Positions 33,650 through 43,900 of a DNA stretch of 64,000 nt are shown here, piece after piece. This DNA is from Onthophagus taurus (Eukaryota; Arthropoda; Insecta; Coleoptera; Scarabaeidae): the NCBI RefSeq assembly GCF_036711975.1, contig NC_091971.1, positions 16,251,501 to 16,315,500 on the forward strand, read 5' to 3'. Within the stretch, counting starts at the first letter, position 1. Each line of letters begins with the position of its first letter. Made by a program: the position numbers and the translations under genes. The notes under the pieces were generated by a model that was not told where the DNA came from, searched no databases, and was given only the letters and a program-made list of their open reading frames with translations.

Positions 33650-33919
33650 GACATGTTCTATGATTTATGGCAACTTTGCTACCGCTTTATTTATTTTTTT
33701 TTGTATTTAATTATTATTTATTATTAGTTAAATCTTTGCTTTATTTTAGTTAAACAATAATAATTTAATTAAAATAAAATGGACAAAAATAATTATGGAG
33801 AAATTTAATTTAAAATAAAATAGGCAACCAAATATACATCAATTAAAACGTCAACAACAAAGTCTTGAAGAACTGTCATTTGTGTTATTTCTTCGTCAAA
33901 GTTATTAGTTTTCTTAATA
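33650..33919. promoter_or_regulatory. Shared intergenic region between divergent genes (unrecognised protein and RPB3)
   Basis: Only 270 bp separates the two start codons, which point away from each other. The stretch is T/A-rich and has no clear TATA box. A bidirectional promoter is inferred from spacing alone. Confidence 0.5.
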
Positions 33920-36900
33920 ATGCCGTACGCTAATCAACCTTCTGTACACATAACTGATTTAACGGATGAAAACGTAAAGTTTTACATAGAAGACACCGAA
34001 TTAAGGTAAATTTTAAATATAACCTAACAAAACTAAACATAACCTAAATATTTAGCGTCGCGAATAGCATAAGAAGAGTTTTAATAGCTGAAACTCCAAC
34101 TTTGGCTATTGATTGGGTAAAGTTAGAGGCGAATTCGACGGTTTTAAGTGACGAATTCCTGGCGCATCGAATTGGTTTAATTCCGTTGATATCTGACGAC
34201 GTAGTTCAACGTTTACAATATCCAAGAGATTGTATTTGTACCGATTTTTGTCAAGAATGTAGTGTTGAGTTTACGCTGGATGTAAAATGTACTGATGATC
34301 AAACTAGGCATGTTACAACAGCTGATTTAAAATCAAGCGATTCGAGAGTTTTACCTGTTACTTCAAAGCATAGAGATGAAGATTCTGCTGAGTATGGTGA
34401 TACTGATGAAATTTTACTTATTAAGTTGCGTAAGGGGCAAGAGCTAAAGATGAAAGCTTATGCTAAGAAAGGTAAATTTTTGTTTTGTAAAGAGAAGAAG
34501 TTTTTTTTATTTTTATCATTTAGGTTTTGGAAAAGAACATGCAAAATGGAATCCAACTGCTGGAGTTTGTTTCGAATATGATCCAGATAATGCAATGAAA
34601 CATACTTTGTTTCCTAAACCAGATGAATGGCCCAAAAGCGAATATAGCGAATTGGATGAAGATCAGTGTAAGAATTATTACGATTTTTTAATTAATATAA
34701 TAATAATAATTTATTGTCTCCAGAAGATTACAATATTACAAAAAAGAACTACATTATCTCTAACTAATCTAAATCCTACCCCTTTTCCCAGCCTCTCAGT
34801 GTCTCCCTACATGTTTCACCTCTTTCAACTCACTACACTCCTACTTTGGTAGCCCCTCTATTTTTTTATTAATTTTATTATATTTTGGATTATACCTGCT
34901 TTCTCTTATCGCCGTCCTTCCCTCTTGCATTCCCACATCCCTGCTCTCCAGTTGTTTCCACATCTCAATCCTCTCTTTTCTTTCCCTGTTCACTTCTTCA
35001 GTTGAATATCCCACCCTTCTGTAGTATTCCTAACTTTTTCGCTACCCATAACGCCCCTTACTTGCCTCAATTTGTCTGTAGCACTCCCCCAAGATTTTAC
35101 AATGTCCTCTACCTTCCACCCTCTCCTCAAAACGCACCGCTCGCTTACCCGTCTCCACCCTCACCTTATTTACCTTCATTTCTTCCCTGACTATACATAC
35201 AGGTGTTTCTAAATTGATGCGAAAGATTTCATGGGGTGATTTTTCAACGAAAATTAATGGGGGTGTCTTTCATATAACTTTTGTTCAAAACCCCTTCTCC
35301 TCCAAGTTATAGCCCTCTAAAGTTTAGGTAAAAAATCTGCAACTTTCTTATCTCTTGACATTTTACAACTAACTAATTGTTAGTTTGATCACAAAAAATA
35401 AAATAATGCTGAGATCAATTTGACATAACTTCATTTTTTTGACTTATAATAATCAATCTATGAATTAATTCACCTGAGCGTGTATTATTTTATTTTTTTG
35501 TGATCAAAGTATCAATTTTAGGAGAAAATGACAAGACACAAAAAAGTTGAACATGTATTGAATCCCTCTATTTAAATCAAGTTTTTAAAGATAAAAACGA
35601 GACGCATTAAAAAGTTTTGATGCAAAGTATTATAAGAGTTGATTTTTTCACCCCCTTGTAATAACATTTTAGGGTTATAAAAATCGTCACTTTATTTATT
35701 TATTATTTATCTGCCAAATTTCATTCTTCTAAATACCTCCATAGTGGATTTAGTAAACAAAAACAATTTTTTCTCCTAACTTTAGATTGCTGTAACTCGG
35801 TGGGGAAAAAGTTATATGAAAGACCCTCCATAATTTTTGCTGAAAAATCACTCCTTGAAATTCTTCGCATCAATTTACGAAGACCTGTATATCCCTGAGT
35901 CTCCCTAGCCAACCTCAACACCCACATCCTCTAAGAGCCCTTGTTCCTTCCATCCCCATATCTCCACCCCATACATCATTACGCTTTTTAGCAAGCTTTC
36001 AAACATTAATTTCCTTTTTCTCACATCTTTCCCAAATATCGTCTGTCCAAACCTGTCCCATAACCTTATTCGCTCTCGCAGCCAACATTCCAATATCCTC
36101 CCTCTTTGTTGGTCTCTTTAACTGTGTAGCCCCAGTATGTGTACTCCATCACTTCCTTAATCACTAATCACCCTCCCCTCCCATCTCCAGTCGTCAGTTT
36201 TCCTTCGACCCCCTTTACAGAACTTTATCATTTTCGTTAATATAATATAACTATTCATATGGAATATAAAAGGTGTAGAATGAGACACCGAAGGCGACTA
36301 AGTAGTAAAATACGGGGTGTGCCATTTAAAAAAATTAAGTTAAAACTTCCAAATTTCGAAAAGTTAACGTGCCATAGTAAAGTCTAGGCAGCCAAAACAT
36401 ACTCCATCATGTTGCTTAAGCATGTTCTGAATCCTAAATTGATATCCCAAAAATCGAGTGTTCTCTGATTTTTTGAACAAATGTCTGCTGGAGCAGATTT
36501 TTCTAGAAAAATTCGAATAATTCGAGAACGGCCGAATCAAATTGCAAAAAGTAAAGTTATTTATAAACATTGAAAACAGACAAATCCAAATATGTAAAAA
36601 TATACATGCTATTCCATTTGAAAAAACAAATTAGGTGGCGTCTTCCGGTATAACCGGAAGTGCTTGAAATCTGAAAATATTTTAGTCGAAGAGAACGCAA
36701 TTGATAATACTTAAGTCTGAATTCTCAAATTTTTATTTTGGCCAGAATCCCAGAAACGTCTAATGACCGGTCTCGCTAAGACAACACCTAACTTGTTTCG
36801 TAGAGTGAACATGCCTAAATGTTGAAAATATTCCCTCAACAGAAGCTGATGAATAAACTGCACACCAAAATTGCTTTAATATTGGCAGTACCTTCTCTAC

Positions 36901-38495
36901 TTCAGCAATATGTTTTTGTGACATCCACCATTCTAAAGCACTTACATTACTTAAGACTTATTCTGAAAACATTACTGATAAAAATGGTTCTATTTTTGCT
37001 TGTAGTTTTATAGTTAGCGGTAGTAAACCGGTATTGGCGTACATTTCCTTTATTGTATTTAAAGCCTCCTCTTTTTCTACAGATGTTAGACAACATCCAC
37101 TAGTATAACCTCATTTAAAAACAAATAAAAATACGTGCTTTCGCTATGAAATGATGAAACAAACTGAAGTTTTATTCCAAATATAAACAATAATAATTTT
37201 CATGACAACGCCATGGTATAATGATAAAAACAAATATTTGAACTTGAAATCGACCCCCATTATTGGGATCTCAGAAACCATAAGAGATATAGAAATGGTT
37301 AAATGGGGGCAAAGTTGCGTATCTTAGAGTTCATCATTTTTCAACTAAGTTTTTGGATCTAGCCGTTTTAGTTTATAAAATGCTATTGATTTTGCCCAAA
37401 TCAGGTGGGTTCTGTGACGGTAATGCTACACAGTTTATCAAAAACTTTCATTTTTACTGATGTTTGAACAGTATGTTTGAAACATTTTTGTATATTGTAG
37501 AGTCTATTTCCTTTTTATTCTCGTCACACACTTTTAATAGTTTCTCCCATTGGCTTACATATACTTCCAAACAATCTGCCATACTATTCCACCTCACATC
37601 ACTTGGCAGCACAAATGCTTTTCCATCAAGCTGTCTGTATTTGGCTCTAGCTAATTGGTTATTTCTAAAATATTTTATAATTTGTGTAACGTGCTCCTTA
37701 ATATTTGTTACTTCTAAATCTTTGCAAAGTAGGTTTAAAAGGTGAGCTGAACACCCATAAGTTATCATTGGTGCAATTTCTCTTGTATGGTTCTTCTCAT
37801 TGGCGCTATATTAGCAGTATTATCTGTAACAAGTGATGTGACATTACAGTTGTATTTTGATTTACATGAGGAAATCATATTGCATGCAATATCAGTTAAA
37901 TAGTCGCTTATATAGGGATTTCCGGATGTATCTACATATAGTTTCATATAAAAAAGAGTGTGCAGTTTCAGTGGTTATGCTAGCGCATTTATACTATAGG
38001 TTCATTCACGCCGTTTTCTCTTCTTTATAAATTTGTTCCAAAAGTGTCGTAGAAATTGTTTAGCCCAAAGGGGGATTATAACCAGGTTTTAACAATTCAA
38101 TTGCTTTCTTCACTTGCCACTCGTCCATATATTTAAAGCTGCTGTTTGTTGCCCTGATCACTACCAGGATCGCGAGGGCAACATATGCCAGTGCATGCAC
38201 CTTCCTCCTTCCGATCCCCCCTCCCCCATCCGTCTTCTATGTCTGCAGTGTACAAAGCAAAGAGGACAGGACTAAGCAAGTAACGATTCTTTATTTATTA
38301 TTTATTTTTGTTTTAGATGAATCATCTTATAACCCAGAAGCAAAACCAAACAAGTTTTTCTTTAATGTGGAATCTTCTGGTGCATTAAAACCTGATAATA
38401 TTGTAACCATGGGTGTAGCTATGTTAAAGGATAAATTATCCAACCTTCAAACTCAACTCAGTCATGAATTACAAACGGATGCCCTTGCTATATAA
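33920..38495 (+). CDS. Polr2C: DNA-directed RNA polymerase II subunit RPB3
   Basis: Exons 33920-34005, 34056-34471, 34524-34667 and 38317-38495 total 825 nt (274 residues; human RPB3 has 275). Phases match at all junctions. RPB3 pairs with RPB11 to form the alpha-like platform that starts assembly of RNA polymerase II in the nucleus. The N-terminus [20 protein letters not shown], the alpha-motif region [22 protein letters not shown] and the zinc ligands Cys88, Cys90, Cys94 and Cys97 ([10 protein letters not shown]) are all present, as are [20 protein letters not shown] and [10 protein letters not shown]. The last exon ends [16 protein letters not shown]. Intron 3 is 3.6 kb and carries a LINE, a MITE and a hAT relic; the other introns are about 50 bp. 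Confidence 0.97.
34695..36230 (-). mobile_element. LINE fragment (C-terminal region) in RPB3 intron, split by a MITE
   Basis: On the minus strand 36093-35905 encodes [20 protein letters not shown] and [13 protein letters not shown], and 35930-35890 encodes [10 protein letters not shown]. Beyond the MITE, 35190-34890 continues [21 protein letters not shown] and a charged tail. The 3' end near 34700 is an ATT-rich tail (AATAATAATAAT on the plus strand). The wording matches a non-LTR group common in insects, with VKGVMMYGAEIWGWKE as the usual form. Confidence 0.75.
35200..35887. mobile_element. 688-bp non-coding MITE with long inverted repeats, TA duplication
   Basis: CAGGTGTTTCTAAATTGATGCG at 35200 is complemented by CGCATCAATTTACGAAGACCTG ending at 35887. 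The inverted similarity extends inward about 95 bp (GTCTTTCATATAACTTTT against AAAAGTTATATGAAAGAC). TA flanks both ends. No transposase frame. It sits inside the LINE reading frame, so it is younger than the LINE. Confidence 0.88.
36720..38000 (-). mobile_element. hAT transposase relic in RPB3 intron
   Basis: Minus-strand words: [30 protein letters not shown], then [34 protein letters not shown] and [15 protein letters not shown] (37947-37454, with a frame change near 37765). Near 36860-36780 is the C-terminal dimerisation segment [20 protein letters not shown]. The part between is decayed. Exact ends and target duplication were not found. Confidence 0.75.
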
Positions 38496-38536
38496 AAATT
38501 AGTTTTAAGAATTTGTATTGTAACCTTTTAGGTATA

Positions 38537-38542
38537 AATAAA
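38537..38542 (+). terminator. Polyadenylation signal of RPB3
   Basis: AATAAA 42 bp after the RPB3 stop. It lies only 52 bp from the stop codon of the convergent mRpL10 gene, so the two transcripts probably overlap at their 3' ends. Confidence 0.65.
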
Positions 38543-38594
38543 ACAAGTAATTTTATGTTTTAATTTAATTATTAATATTGAAAACTCGCTAACA

Positions 38595-39430
38595 TTATTT
38601 TTTCTCTTCCTCTAACTGCTTAATCCTTTCTTGAAGTTGTGAAACCATGATATTTGATCGAGCGTTTAATTGTGAAGCTAAATGACCACCAACGTTATTT
38701 AAAGTTTGTACAAATTCAGATTGGGCTGTAATTAAATTAGGGATTGCTGCATATTTCATTAAATCATCCCTGTTTAGAAATTTTCCTTCAACAATCGCAG
38801 CTAATAAAATTAAAGCGGGGTATTTTTTATTAATATTTAACACTTTTTTAATTTCTACTTGAGGAGAAAATAAAATCATGTTATGTGACACATAAAAATC
38901 CAAGATATTCTCGAATTTAGTTCCTTTCACTGCCATTTCTAAGGTTTTTTTCCCACATCCTTTTAGTAACATATCCTGCTTTTTAAACAATACTCTTGCC
39001 ATAACCTCATCGTCTCCACTGATAGGGTTTTTATGAAAAAATATAATCATTTTTGCTCCATTAAAGTTCCCCAATAATTCATTAGCTAAAATCCTTTGGT
39101 AGGGGTTTTCTTCCTCGGTGTCTTTATTAGAGTATTTCACATCTTTTTCACATGATTCATATAAAGGTTTTCGTTCTTTCTTTTTAAAATATTGCTGTGT
39201 TAAAGCTATCATTTTAGCTTTTTCAAAATGAGGAGGTTTCGGTCTTTGAATGTTTATTTTACCTCTAAATCGTTTTATTTGATTTAAAGCGTTTGTTGGG
39301 CGTAAAATTTCTAAAAAAAACCAAAATTTTTATTTAATTTGAGGTTATGTTATATATAATTTTATATTATTGTTTTAATCTAAACTTTATAATAACATTT
39401 AAACTAACCTGTCCGTATAATTGATAACAT
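38595..39430 (-). CDS. mRpL10: Mitochondrial large ribosomal subunit protein L10
   Basis: Exon 1 at 39430-39409 encodes MLSIIRT and one base of the next codon. Exon 2 at 39310-38595 completes 738 nt (245 residues). Donor GTTAGT, acceptor TTTTTTTTAG, phase 1. The protein carries a basic N-terminus fitting a mitochondrial targeting peptide, the family motif INIQRPKPPHFEKAK, then ILANELLGNFNGAKMIIFFH and a C-terminal helix SQLQERIKQLEEEKK. L10 forms the base of the L7/L12 stalk of the mitoribosome. It converges on RPB3 (99 bp between stops) and diverges from WDR83 (129 bp between starts). Confidence 0.93.
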
Positions 39431-39559
39431 TTTCTGATATATTTTTCAAATATATTTAGATTTTATTGAAAAAACACAATTTTTATCCTTTTTTTGAGGT
39501 TATATCACTCAACATATGTCAAAAACAAACTTAACCTCACTTAATTCAAAAAATTAAAA
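39431..39559. promoter_or_regulatory. Bidirectional promoter region mRpL10/WDR83
   Basis: 129 bp separates the divergent start codons, which leaves room for little more than two 5' leaders and a shared core promoter. No TATA box or other element is obvious. Confidence 0.55.
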
Positions 39560-40539
39560 ATGGATTTAGAATGTATTAATACAATAGATTGCAATCAAGG
39601 AGCTATAAGAGCGGTTCGATTTAATGTTGATGGAGCTTATTGTTTAACATGCGGTTCAGATAAGAAATTAAAACTTTGGAATCCTTATAAAAGCCTTTGT
39701 TTAAAAACTTATGGGGGTCATGGAAATGAAGTTTTAGACGCGGCAGGATCATGCGATAGCGGGCAAATTATATCTTGTTCGAGCGATAAATCGGTTATTC
39801 TTTGGGATGTCTCAACAGGGCAACCATTAAGGCGATTTCGAGGTCATGCCAGCACTGTTTCTTCAGTCAAATTCAATGAGGAATCTACCTTGGCGATATC
39901 TGGAAGTCATGATAACACTGTGATGATTTGGGATTTAAAATCGCGAAGAAACGAACCTGTCCAAACTTTAAATGATGCTAAAGATTGTATCAGTTCTGTT
40001 CAAGTAACAGATTATGAAATTTTAACAGGTTCTATTGATTGTTCAATAAGAAGATATGATATACGTAATGGACAGATGTTTTCTGATTTTATAGGAGGTA
40101 AAATTTGTTGATTTTTATTGATATTTAGTGATTTATATAATTTTTTTAAGCTGCCATAACTTCTGTTAATATAACCAATGATGGTCAATGTATTTTGGTA
40201 AGTACAGCTGATAACAGTGTGAAATTATTCGATAAAATAACAGGAGAGATGTTATCTGAATACATTGGACATAAAACTGAAGATATAAATGTTGAAAGTT
40301 CAGTAATGGCCAATGACAGCATTGTTATTTCTGGTTCAATCACTGGAGAAATGTGGTGCTGGGATTTAGTTTCTGGTAAAGTGATCAAAAGATATGAACA
40401 TACATTTAGAAAAGTGTTGAATTCTTTATGTGTTCATCCTAGGAAGGATATTGTAATGACCGCTTCTGTTCACACTGTTAAAGTTTGGGGAAAACCCAGT
40501 GATTTACAAGTATTAAATTCTATTGTTAATGATGATTAG
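39560..40539 (+). CDS. Wdr83: WD repeat protein WDR83 (MORG1)
   Basis: Exons 39560-40097 and 40151-40539 (927 nt, 308 residues; human 315) join in phase 1 across a 53-bp intron. The chain is a seven-bladed WD40 propeller almost end to end: AIRAVRFNVDGAYCLTCGSD, KLKLWNPY, GHGNEVLDAAGS, SVILWDVSTGQPLRRFRGHA, TVMIWDLKSRR, EPVQTLNDAKD, YEILTGSIDCSIRRYDIRNG and the last blade VHTVKVWGKP. WDR83 scaffolds ERK-pathway components and is also found in the spliceosome. The start ATG follows an in-frame stop-containing AT leader. Confidence 0.96.
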
Positions 40540-40663
40540 TAATAGGAACAAAAAAAAGAATTTGTATTGTATTACTCTTTTTATTAACTTTGAATTTTTG
40601 TATTAATAACAATTTTTAATCAAACATAATCAGAAAAACAATACAAATCACAGTACAAATTGA

Positions 40664-40669
40664 AATAAA
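40664..40669 (+). terminator. Candidate polyadenylation signal of WDR83
   Basis: AATAAA 124 bp after the WDR83 stop codon. Confidence 0.45.
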
Positions 40670-40939
40670 ATTGAGCATTTCAAAAAACTCTCGTCTAATC
40701 TCAATGGATTTTGACAGTAATTGGAACGTTGGGGGTAATAACAAAAAAGTACAGTTGCAAACAACATTTAAACCATTAATGCAATTTAACCTTAAAACAT
40801 ATTTTATATGTTAATGTAAAATTTAAGTGAATAAATAATGAGATTTAATGGTTCAAATTGAATATTCGCAATTGTAGTTATTTTTAAAATATAAGCACAC
40901 GAAAATTCTTGTACTTTAGACTAAATAAATGCCAAAGAC

Positions 40940-40945
40940 TTTATT
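40940..40945 (-). terminator. AATAAA directly after the mkx stop codon
   Basis: On the minus strand the TAA stop (40948-40946) is followed immediately by AATAAA. If used, the 3' untranslated region would be very short; a signal further downstream may be the real one. Confidence 0.35.
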
Positions 40946-43900
40946 TTAGACATTAATGGCAAAATTTGCGTTATAAGCGTTTGCTAATCTAGTTAAAGTC
41001 TCAGCTGCATCTAATTCTTCTCTCCCATGTTGTTGATAATTCCCCCCATCATAATTATTCTTAATTTTCTTCTTTTTTTGCGTTTTCGTCAACGTCCAAT
41101 GCAAATAATTTTTTTCACTCGGTCTAAAATTAGCTGCACTTTCCCTCCATTTCGATATAATAGAGGGTTTAGCGATTTCATCCTCATAATTATTATTATT
41201 TGAAGACGTATTTTCAACCTTTTGGCAATCTCTTAAATATTTCTCCATAATATGACTTTTATATTTATTTGCTTGCTGAGGAACTTCTTGAATATCGTTT
41301 TCCGTGGTTGAACTGATATAATAGCATTGAGCTTGAATGTTATTATTCTCACCTTCTATCGTATAACAATGATCCAAAAGATTTTTATCGAGAAATTCGT
41401 CGTTTTCCCGTGCAAACGAATTTTGCCGAACGAAATCTTCGTACTGTTCAGCATCTATTTCAACGGAATGATGTTGAACGCTATCATCTTCCCAGATGCT
41501 ATCATCGGAACAAATACTAAAATGTTCTACGTTTCCTTGAACTTGACTGTTGTAGGTTTTAATTAAGTAACCCCAAGTTTTTCTTTGTGGTTCTTTTCCC
41601 GCATTTTTTAATTTTCTTCGCCAATTTGCAAACCAATTACATACCTAAAATAAATACAAGAAATCTCAGTTAAGTTGGTAATCTTATGTGATTATATAAA
41701 AACAATAATTTATCAATCGTTTCACCACAAAAGATCTACCGACAACAAGCCGCAGTATAGCTCTTATCTTACACTTTTTATCAACTGATCAAGATAATGT
41801 CTGAAAATGTAATTGATACTAATTTAATGCAAAGTTGTTTGAGCTTGCTACTATCTCAAATAACACAACATTCTATCTAAATGAAGTGATGTGAAAGGTT
41901 TTTATCTCTTTATGTTATGGAAACAGAGATTTTTATAAAAACTTTTTTGGTTTAAGATAATACACGACAAAAATTGCAAAAATCCGAGCAGCATCATTAA
42001 AAGACAAGCTTTTTATCATATGGAATATATAATATTGATGAGAGGAGTGCTGTCGACTACAGCCTCTAAATATTGATTTTTGATTCTATATTTACTTTAT
42101 TTATTTAATACATACAGTTGAGCATGGAAACGGGACGAACCCGAGAAAAATACATCAAAATATATAGAATTTACGTATATAAACTAATTATCATGATAGC
42201 GAGTCGCAAAAGACATCAAATTCCGCTCTACGATGCAAATGGTCGCACGTGCGCGCCATTCACAACATGGGAGAGTTCTGGAAGACATGGGAAGACATTC
42301 GTACAAGGAGTAGGCATGTAAAATAAATAATCGAGCCAAAGACGCCGGGGAAGAACACGAAAATTAACGACTTCAAAAAGGCTATGAGAATCAATACTAC
42401 CATTAATGATTTTATGGAATGTCAAACCATTTCCACATGAACGACGTTGACGGAGCGATAAGAAGTTGAAGGAGGCACAAATGTTGCTTTTAAAACATAG
42501 ATACTTTAGGAATTTCTTTTGAATCATGTCAATTCTGGTATTTGATATTGGGGATTCCAAACGAAGCTGCAGTAGCTTAAAACGCTATGCACATACGCAA
42601 AATATATCTTTGCTGTCATTTTTTGACATTTAAAGCTGTCACGGCGATTTAATATTTTCAGAAAACGCATTTTTCCCGATTTTTTTCTTATACAACCATA
42701 TGATTTGATATGTTCATCGCATAGAGCAGAGGTGGGCAAACAGTCGATCGCGAAGAGATCGGCAGGAGATCACAAAAGTTTTTCAAATACTATTTAGTGA
42801 ATATAAACCTAATTTTAATAAACTCAGTGATAAAATGGAATGCCATGCGTCCACATCCAAAAAATGAATTATATATATTGATATGAATAAATAATTTAAT
42901 TACCATTCAATGCGTTATTTTTTTCCTATTTCTGAAAATGTCGATCGCCATTAACCAGGTAACATTTACGTCGATCATTGAACATTAAACTTTGCCCACC
43001 CCTGGCATAGAGGGACTTATCCTCTATCAAAGTATGCAAAAAAACATATGCATCCCATTTAAAATAACAATATTGGTTGCCATAGCAACGAAACAAAAAC
43101 AACACAAACAAGCAAATACCGACAAAAAATGCGTATTTGAAACATTTTTCTTTAAAACCACAAATGGCGAAATTATTGGCTATATCTAGACATTTGACAC
43201 ACCTGTATAATCGGCGCTTTGCCCAAAAAATTAAAGGTATACCATTCGGCAGCAAGACACAACAAATAATATCAGCGGAATTTGATAAAAAGAAGCATGC
43301 ATAAAAACCCTTGGCTCAGCAGAGTTAAAACTGTTATGCCTACGTAAGAAGAAGGTCCACTTAATGCATAAATCCAACAAAACACCAAGAAACTACATCA
43401 AATACACACACATAAGGAACACAGCAAACAACAGAATAACAGAGATAAAGAGAGTACATTGGGGGAGTTTAGCAAAAAAATCAAAAATGCAAATCTGGGA
43501 AATGTTGAGATCAACAAAAAAGGAAAATAAACGGAACAGTGACTTAAAATAACATTTCAACGGTCAAGTGAAGCAGCCACTTTCAAGGTTTGTGTACAGA
43601 AAGAAAAATGATGATGTAATATCTACTGAAAAAGTAAGACTAGAGAAAGCAGATGCTGCGGAAGTTGAAGAAATAGAACAGTTCACAACGGAGGAAATGG
43701 CACTACAGATAAAAAGCCCTAATGAGCTGTTGAAGTGCAGGATATAGAAGCTTCAGACAGCTGGATAAACGGTATCACTATTGAACTCTTTAAGAAAGGA
43801 ATATCCTCAGACAATTACCGAAAATTTTGCATCCTAGAAAACAGGTTAAAGGTCGACGCGGTTTTTGTAGTAAACCAAGTAGGGGAGAAAGCAAAGTCAA

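Noticed and set aside
34885..35190. 101-codon Pro/Ser-rich plus-strand frame in the RPB3 intron
   Set aside because: It is the antisense of the charged LINE tail ([10 protein letters not shown]... on the minus strand).
42118..42321. 67-codon plus-strand frame
   Set aside because: Antisense to the Jockey C-terminal region.
42926..43255. 109-codon minus-strand frame
   Set aside because: Crosses the border of the hAT MITE (43004) and has no family features.
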